64,000 nucleotides of DNA, from positions 186,001-250,000 of the forward strand of contig NZ_JAFBIL020000007.1 in assembly GCF_016809835.1 (NCBI RefSeq). Reading direction: 5' to 3'. The notes under the pieces are model-generated. The model was not told the DNA's origin. It did not search any database and saw only the letters and a list, made by a program, of their open reading frames with translations. A program made the position numbers and the translations under genes. Positions 57,502 through 64,000 of this stretch are shown piece by piece; within the stretch, counting starts at the first letter, position 1; every line of letters begins with the position of its first letter. This DNA is from Massilia soli (lineage in GTDB: Bacteria; Pseudomonadota; Gammaproteobacteria; Burkholderiales; Burkholderiaceae_D).

Positions 57502-58368
57502 TTAGCGCCCGTCCTGGCCGATGCTGATGGTCGAACCGGTGCGTTTGAGCGCGACCACGAAGGCATCAGCCAGGGTCGCCTTGGTCAGTACATCTTCCAG
57601 GTTGACGCCGAGGTGGACGATGGTTTGCGCGATCTGCGGACGGATACCGCTGATGATGCAGTCCGCGCCCATCAGGCGTGCGGCGGCGATCGTCTTGAGC
57701 AAATGCTGGGCGACCAGGGTGTCGACGGTCGGCACGCCGGTGATGTCGATGATCGCGATCGATGCGCCGGTTTCGACGATCTTCTGCAGCAGGTTTTCCA
57801 TCACCACCTGGGTACGCGCGCTGTCGAGGGTGCCGATCAGCGGCAGCGCCAGGATGCCTTGCCACAGCTGCACGACAGGGGTGGACAGCTCAAGCAGTTC
57901 CTGCTGCTGGCGCAGGATGACCTGCTCGCGCACTTTCTGGTACACCTCGATGGTGTACAGGCCAAGGCGGTCGAACAGGGCGCTGGTGGTGGACATCGCT
58001 TCAATCAGCGCCGCAGGCTCGGAGGCCAGTTCGTTGCGCAGGTAGCCGAACAGCGGCTCTTTCAGGGCGAAGATGAAGTGCGCCGTTTCGATCGACGAAA
58101 AGCCCTGGCGCACGCGCGCCTGCGAGATTTCGGTCAGCATGCGGCGCGTTTCGTTCCAGCCGGACGTCTCGATATCGATGCTGGCGCCGCTGCGCAGCGC
58201 GTCGCCCAGCACGTTGAGAAACGCCGCGCCCTGCTGGCGCAGTTCCGATTCGGCGTTCTTGTCGCGGCGAATCATGCGAGACATCATGCCCGAGAACCAG
58301 CCCTCGAGCAGCTCAGCTTCGTGTTTTGCGATGATTGCTGCTAATTGAACGCTTGTATCGTTGCTCAT
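57502..58368 (-). CDS. rsbR: RsbR-like stressosome sensor protein
   Basis: A 288-aa protein. Residues about 1-155 are an alpha-helical RsbRD-type sensor domain rather than the globin-like or PAS domain of some homologues. Residues about 165-280 are a STAS domain with the phospho-threonine regions IIDITGVPTVDTLVAQHLLK and ISGIRPQIAQTIVHLGV, both keeping the Thr positions equivalent to Thr171 and Thr205 of Bacillus RsbR. It would form the stressosome shell with RsbS. It is the first gene of the six-gene minus-strand operon; the 138-base gap upstream shows no certain promoter. Confidence 0.92.
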   Translation of the reverse strand: MSNDTSVQLAAIIAKHEAELLEGWFSGMMSRMIRRDKNAESELRQQGAAFLNVLGDALRSGASIDIETSGWNETRRMLTEISQARVRQGFSSIETAHFIFALKEPLFGYLRNELASEPAALIEAMSTTSALFDRLGLYTIEVYQKVREQVILRQQQELLELSTPVVQLWQGILALPLIGTLDSARTQVVMENLLQKIVETGASIAIIDITGVPTVDTLVAQHLLKTIAAARLMGADCIISGIRPQIAQTIVHLGVNLEDVLTKATLADAFVVALKRTGSTISIGQDGR

Positions 58369-58506
58369 AGGGGGTCCTTGTCGTGGAAAAACATTTGCAT
58401 TCGGGAAATAAATTAGACGTAGGAAATATCACTACTGCCAACCCGTCAGTATAGCGGACAAGTCGACCAACTGTTGCACAATTGAATCGTATTGTTGACA
58501 CAACGA

Positions 58507-59022
58507 TCATCTCGTCAACGCCATTGAAAACAGCTTGGTGCCGCGGTCTTCCGGCGTCAGGAAAATGGTCTTTTCCATCCGCAGTCCAAGCTTTTCGAGC
58601 AGGCTGATCGAGGCGGCATTTCCCGGCGAAGTGATGGCCAGCAGCCGCTCGAGCCCGATATCGCGCCGTGCGTGCTCGACCACGGCCTTCCCGGCTTCGC
58701 AGGCGTAGCCTTTGCCGCAGTGCTCGGGCAGGAAGGCGTAGCCGATATCGACATGGTCGAGCGTGTCGCGCTTGATCAAGCCGCTCATGCCGAGCGGTTC
58801 GCCGCTGTGCCGGTCCTCGACCAGGTAGATCGAGTGGCCAAGCCTGGCCTGCATCGCCATCGGCCCGTCGGCAATCGCCTGCGCGGCCGCGTCGAGCGTG
58901 CGGATGCCGCGGTCGCCGATAAATTCAATGAAGCCGGGGGTGTTGACCAGCGCTAGGTAGAACACGGCGTCGTTGCGGTCCAGGGTGCGCAGGCGCAGGC
59001 GTTCGGTCTCGAGGATCTTCAT
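58507..59022 (-). CDS. GNAT-family N-acetyltransferase (RimJ/RimL-like)
   Basis: A 171-aa acetyltransferase of the Acetyltransf_3 type, which modifies protein N-termini, small molecules or drugs. It begins MKILETERLRLRTLDRNDAV and has DIGYAFLPEHCGKGYACEAG for acetyl-CoA binding and AITSPGNAASISLLEKLGLR near the C-terminus. The ATG at 59022 is the family start; the open frame continues upstream without meaning. The substrate is unknown. It lies upstream of rsbR on the same strand but is probably a separate unit. Confidence 0.88.
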   Translation of the reverse strand: MKILETERLRLRTLDRNDAVFYLALVNTPGFIEFIGDRGIRTLDAAAQAIADGPMAMQARLGHSIYLVEDRHSGEPLGMSGLIKRDTLDHVDIGYAFLPEHCGKGYACEAGKAVVEHARRDIGLERLLAITSPGNAASISLLEKLGLRMEKTIFLTPEDRGTKLFSMALTR

Positions 59023-59078
59023 GGGGCGGCGAAAGTTGTGGGTACAGCCGGGAAGTCTAGCACCGCGGCGCGGCCGCG

Positions 59079-60350
59079 CTAGCGCCCGAGCCTGAAATCG
59101 ATGTGGCCCGGCCGGCCCGGCAGCGACAGCGCGGCGCGCACGCGCGGCGCCTCGCTGATCACCTGGCCGCGCCGCAGCACCAGCCGGCGCGCGGCGCGCA
59201 GGCGGATCGCCTCGACCGGGCTGCCGGCGTCGAGCAGCACCAGGTCGGCGTTGCAGCCCGGCGCCAGTCCGTAGCCCTCCAGCCCCAGGATGCGCGCCGG
59301 CGTCTCCGTCACCGCCAGGAAGCACTGGTGCATCCCCTCCCTGCCGGTCATCTGCGCCACGTGCAGGCCCATATGCGCCACCTCGAGCATGTCGCCCGAA
59401 CCGAGGCCGTACCATGGGTCCATCACGCAATCGTGACCGAAAGCGACATCGACGCCGGCGGCCAGCAGTTCGGGCACGCGGGTCATGCCGCGGCGTTTCG
59501 GATAGCTGTCGTGACGGCCCTGCAAGGTAATGTTGATCAAGGGGTTGGCGATCGCCGCCACGCCCGCTTCGGCAATCAAAGGCAGCAGCTTGCTGACGTA
59601 GTAGTTGTCCATCGAATGCATCGATGTCAGGTGCGACCCCGCCACGCGGCCGTGCAGGCCGAGGCGGTGGGTCTCGGCCGCGAGTGTCTCGATGTGGCGC
59701 GACATCGGATCGTCGGACTCGTCGCAATGCATGTCCACGCGCAGCCCCTTGTCGGCGGCGAACTCGCACAGCAGGCGCACCGACTCGGCGCCTTGCGCCA
59801 TGGTGCGCTCGAAGTGGGGAATCCCGCCCACCACATCGACGCCCATCGCAATCGCCCGTTTCAGGTTGGCGAACGCGGTCGGGCTGCGCAGCAGGCCGTC
59901 CTGCGGAAACGCCACCAGCTGCAGGTCGATGTAGGGCGCCACCCGGCGCCGCACGTCGAGCAGCGCCTCGACCGCCAGCAGGCGGTCGTCGCAGACATCG
60001 ACATGGGTGCGGATGGCCAGCAGGCCGCGCGCGACGGCCCAGTCGCAGTACTGCATCGCCCGTTCGATCAGCGCATCCTGGGTCAGCTGGGGCTTCAACT
60101 CACCCCACAGGGAAATCCCTTCGAGCAGCGTGCCGCTGGCATTCACCCGCGGCAAACCGTAGCTGAGCGTGGCATCCATATGGAAGTGGGCGTCGACAAA
60201 CGGCGGCGTCGCCAGGTCGCCTTCGGCGTCGATTTCGCGCGCGCCCTTGCATGGCAGCTGCGCGCCGACGCCGGCGATACGTTCGCCTTCGATGGCGATA
60301 TCGGCCTGGCGGCCGTCCGGCAGTGTGGCATTGCGAATAACGAGGTCCAT
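59079..60350 (-). CDS. CodA-type cytosine deaminase, candidate 5-methylcytosine deaminase
   Basis: A 423-aa amidohydrolase aligned with E. coli CodA over its length: LATPPFVDAHFHMDATLSYG, DLQLVAFPQDGLLRSP, VDMHCDESDDPMSRHIETLA and AFGHDCVMDPWYGLGSGDML. Metal ligands are kept (HFH, H in DMHCDE, D307 in FGHD). The residue after that Asp, Cys308, matches Asp314 of E. coli CodA. In homologues studied in Klebsiella and Rhodobacter, loss of that Asp goes with deamination of 5-methylcytosine. The true substrate here is therefore open. The ATG at 60350 has a GGAAAG site. Confidence 0.88.
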   Translation of the reverse strand: MDLVIRNATLPDGRQADIAIEGERIAGVGAQLPCKGAREIDAEGDLATPPFVDAHFHMDATLSYGLPRVNASGTLLEGISLWGELKPQLTQDALIERAMQYCDWAVARGLLAIRTHVDVCDDRLLAVEALLDVRRRVAPYIDLQLVAFPQDGLLRSPTAFANLKRAIAMGVDVVGGIPHFERTMAQGAESVRLLCEFAADKGLRVDMHCDESDDPMSRHIETLAAETHRLGLHGRVAGSHLTSMHSMDNYYVSKLLPLIAEAGVAAIANPLINITLQGRHDSYPKRRGMTRVPELLAAGVDVAFGHDCVMDPWYGLGSGDMLEVAHMGLHVAQMTGREGMHQCFLAVTETPARILGLEGYGLAPGCNADLVLLDAGSPVEAIRLRAARRLVLRRGQVISEAPRVRAALSLPGRPGHIDFRLGR

Positions 60351-60552
60351 ATGGCTTTCCGGGGCTGGGAGACTGGCTCGATTGTAGCGATTTACCGCCA
60401 ATCACGCGGCGCAATTTGTTGACCAAAATCATTGATGCTGCAATGCAAGATTTTACCAAGCCACATTCGTCGGGATAGGGCTTTTCAACCCGCCCCATCA
60501 TGGATACACTAGTAAATATTGCAGCGCGTCATAACGAACCTAAGGGAACCAC

Positions 60553-61269
60553 ATGAGTACACTTCCAGAACAGTTTTCCGCAGCAGGCAAGTCGCAGATC
60601 CAGGCCCAGCTCGACTTCCTCGAATCGTTCGGCGCGCGCGCCTTCGACGGCGCCGCCCGCCTGATCGCCCTGAACATGGCAACCGGCCGCAGCGCCGTCG
60701 ACCACTCGGCAACGGCGCTGAAGGAACTGGCCGCCATGCGCGACCCGCGCGACCTGTTCGCACTGAGCAAAACCGCCCCCGACCTGGGCTCGGTGATGGC
60801 ATACGGCAGCCAGTGGCTGAGCATCGTGGCCGATGTCCAGGCCGGATTGCTGAGCGCTGCCGTGCCAGCGGCGGCGCGCCAGTCCGCGCCAGTGACGCCG
60901 CCGCCAGCGGCAGCGCCGGCACCTGAGCAAGCAGCAGCGCCTGCGCAAGCGGCAGCGCCTGCACCTGTGCCGGCGGCAGCGCCGGCGCCCGACATCAGCG
61001 CCGCGCAGGCGCGCCCGCTCAAGCCAGGCAAGCAGCCGCTGGTCGCGCTGGCGCCGGAGCCGGCGCCGGTCCCGGTTGCCGAAGTCAAACCGATCGCCAA
61101 GGCGGCCAGCAAGGCGGCCGGCAAGCCGGTGAGCGTCAAGCCTGCCGGCGCGACCATCGCGGCCGCTGGCGCCAAGCTGGCGCCGCAGGTCAAGCCGGTC
61201 GATGCCAGCCCGCCGCCGGCCGTGTTCGACCAGCAGCTGCTGACGCCAAAGCGCGGCAAGAAACGCTGA
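60553..61269 (+). CDS. Phasin-family protein with Ala/Pro-rich C-terminus
   Basis: A 238-aa protein. Residues 1-105 form the phasin helix domain (LPEQFSAAGKSQIQAQLDFL, LIALNMATGRSAVDHSATAL, DLFALSKTAPDLGSVM) that coats polyhydroxyalkanoate granules. Residues about 112-238 are a low-complexity Ala/Pro/Lys region ending in KRGKKR, which could bind DNA or link granules to the nucleoid as PhaM-like proteins do; that is inference. The ribosome site AAGGGA precedes the ATG. The 202-base gap to the divergent codA-type gene shows no certain promoter. Confidence 0.85.
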   Translation: MSTLPEQFSAAGKSQIQAQLDFLESFGARAFDGAARLIALNMATGRSAVDHSATALKELAAMRDPRDLFALSKTAPDLGSVMAYGSQWLSIVADVQAGLLSAAVPAAARQSAPVTPPPAAAPAPEQAAAPAQAAAPAPVPAAAPAPDISAAQARPLKPGKQPLVALAPEPAPVPVAEVKPIAKAASKAAGKPVSVKPAGATIAAAGAKLAPQVKPVDASPPPAVFDQQLLTPKRGKKR

Positions 61270-61370
61270 CCCCGGCATGGCGGGTGCCGCTGCGCCCGCC
61301 TGCCAAACGGTGTACATTGACGGGCTTCGGCCCGTTTATTGGTTTACGGGCCAGCCTCCAGGGATTGTGC

Positions 61371-63111
<1,741 letters not shown>

Positions 63112-63122
<11 letters not shown>

Positions 63123-64000
63123 TACAAAACAAAAAAACATGCGCGAGAACGCCGCCCAGGCCACCGCGCTGTTGCGCCTGGCCGCACGCCCGGACCGCCG
63201 CCACCTTGGCTGGGCCACGTTCTGGCTGGTGATCGCCGCCGCCTTCGAAGTGTCCGGCCCGATCCTCGGCAAGGCGCTGATCGACGACCACCTGCTCACG
63301 CGCGACCTCGACCTGCCGCGCATGGCGCTGCTGCTGGGCGGCTTCCTGGTCACCGGCTGGATCGCCACCGGGCTGCGCTACCTGCAGCTGGTGCGCCTGT
63401 CCGGCATGGCGATGCGTTCGGTGCAGCGCCTGCGCGAGTGGGTGTTCGCCCACGTGCTGCGCTTGCCGATGTCGTTCTTCGACCGCGCCATCACCGGCCA
63501 GTTGATCAGCCGCGTCACCAACGACACCGAAGCGGTCAAGACGCTGTACATCCAGGTACTGTTCGTCATGCTCGACAGCAGCATCGTCCTGGTTGGCACC
63601 ATGGTCGCGATGGCGTGGCTGGACTGGCGCCTGATGCTGATCGTGCTGGCCCTGCTGCCGGCGGTGCTGGGCATCGTCTGGCTGTATCAGCGCCTGTCGG
63701 CGCCGGCCGTCACGCGCGCCCGCGCGCTGCGCAGCGACATCAACGGCCAGATGGCGGAGACCATCGGCGGCATGAGCGTGCTACAGGCGAATAACGCCGA
63801 GGCGCGCTTCGCAAAACGCTTCGCCGCGACCAACCATGACCACTACCTGGCCCGCGTGGCCGAACTGCGCGCCAACGCCTTCCTGCTGCGCCCCGCGCTC
63901 GACCTGCTCAATGTGGTGCTGCTGGCGGTGGTGATTTACAGCTTTGGCCAGCGCCAGATGAATGCGATCGAAGTGGGCATCCTGTACGCGTTCATCAGCT
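63112..64000 (+). CDS. ABC exporter half-transporter, MdlB-type, 5' part
   Basis: The first 296 codons of the second subunit; the gene runs off the window. It starts MQPDTKQKNMRENAAQATAL and shows membrane segments (FWLVIAAAFEVSGPILGKAL, MALLLGGFLVTGWIATGL) and the conserved MSFFDRAITGQLISRVTNDT of type IV exporter membrane domains. The ATPase domain is outside the window. Its ATG lies 11 bases inside the MdlA-type gene, so the two subunits are made together as a heterodimer. Confidence 0.9.

Noticed and set aside
58507..59769. 420-codon version of the GNAT gene
   Set aside because: The first 250 codons run antisense through the codA-type gene; the family start is the ATG at 59022.

Overview
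The window is high-GC DNA from a betaproteobacterium of the Oxalobacteraceae (Massilia/Duganella/Telluria type). This rests on gene order and protein style (aceE-folD-prlC-holC, zapB-zapA-6S RNA-EVE, groESL behind a CIRCE element, a PEP-CTERM protein, a Trp-rich small protein, fused glucokinase-RpiR proteins) and is an inference, not a database match. There is no transposase, phage gene, CRISPR array, tRNA or rRNA.

Bases 1-20144 are mostly housekeeping. They hold the 5' end of aceE with a good promoter, folD, the oligopeptidase prlC, an exported glutaredoxin-like protein, holC, a CPBP membrane protease, a periplasmic amino-acid binding protein, cytochrome c, ilvD divergent from a LysR regulator, lgt, an S9 peptidase, a TauE-type permease, an EVE protein, 6S RNA behind zapBA, groESL, a PEP-CTERM protein and a lipoprotein.

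Bases 20148-52603 form a large alpha-glucan (starch/maltodextrin) utilisation region. A TonB-dependent receptor (44483-47308) would bring oligosaccharides through the outer membrane. A periplasmic cyclomaltodextrinase-like enzyme, a 967-aa alpha/alpha-barrel glycosidase, a pullulanase and a MalS-like amylase would cut them. Two MFS sugar transporters would move products inward. A cytosolic alpha-glucosidase, two glucokinase-RpiR/HexR fusions and phosphoglucomutase would feed glucose into metabolism. A POT transporter, a tryptophan-halogenase-like flavoprotein, an esterase, a Tat-type aldo/keto reductase, a dipeptidase and deaD lie within it. Ten copies of a 15-bp near-palindrome, TGTA-N7-TACA, sit in its intergenic regions, three of them over the -10 of a good promoter. 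They look like operators of a shared regulator. The fused RpiR/HexR proteins are the best candidates because no LacI-type regulator is present.

Bases 52756-58368 (minus strand) are a tight stressosome operon, rsbR-rsbS-rsbT-rsbX-like, continuing into two histidine kinases instead of an RsbU/sigma-B output. RsbT-like ATPase domains occur in three consecutive genes.

Bases 58507-64000 hold a GNAT acetyltransferase, a CodA-type deaminase with Cys where E. coli CodA has Asp314 (possible 5-methylcytosine deaminase), a phasin and an MdlA/MdlB-type heterodimeric ABC exporter whose second half runs off the window. Small palindromic REP-like pairs of several types are scattered in the gaps.
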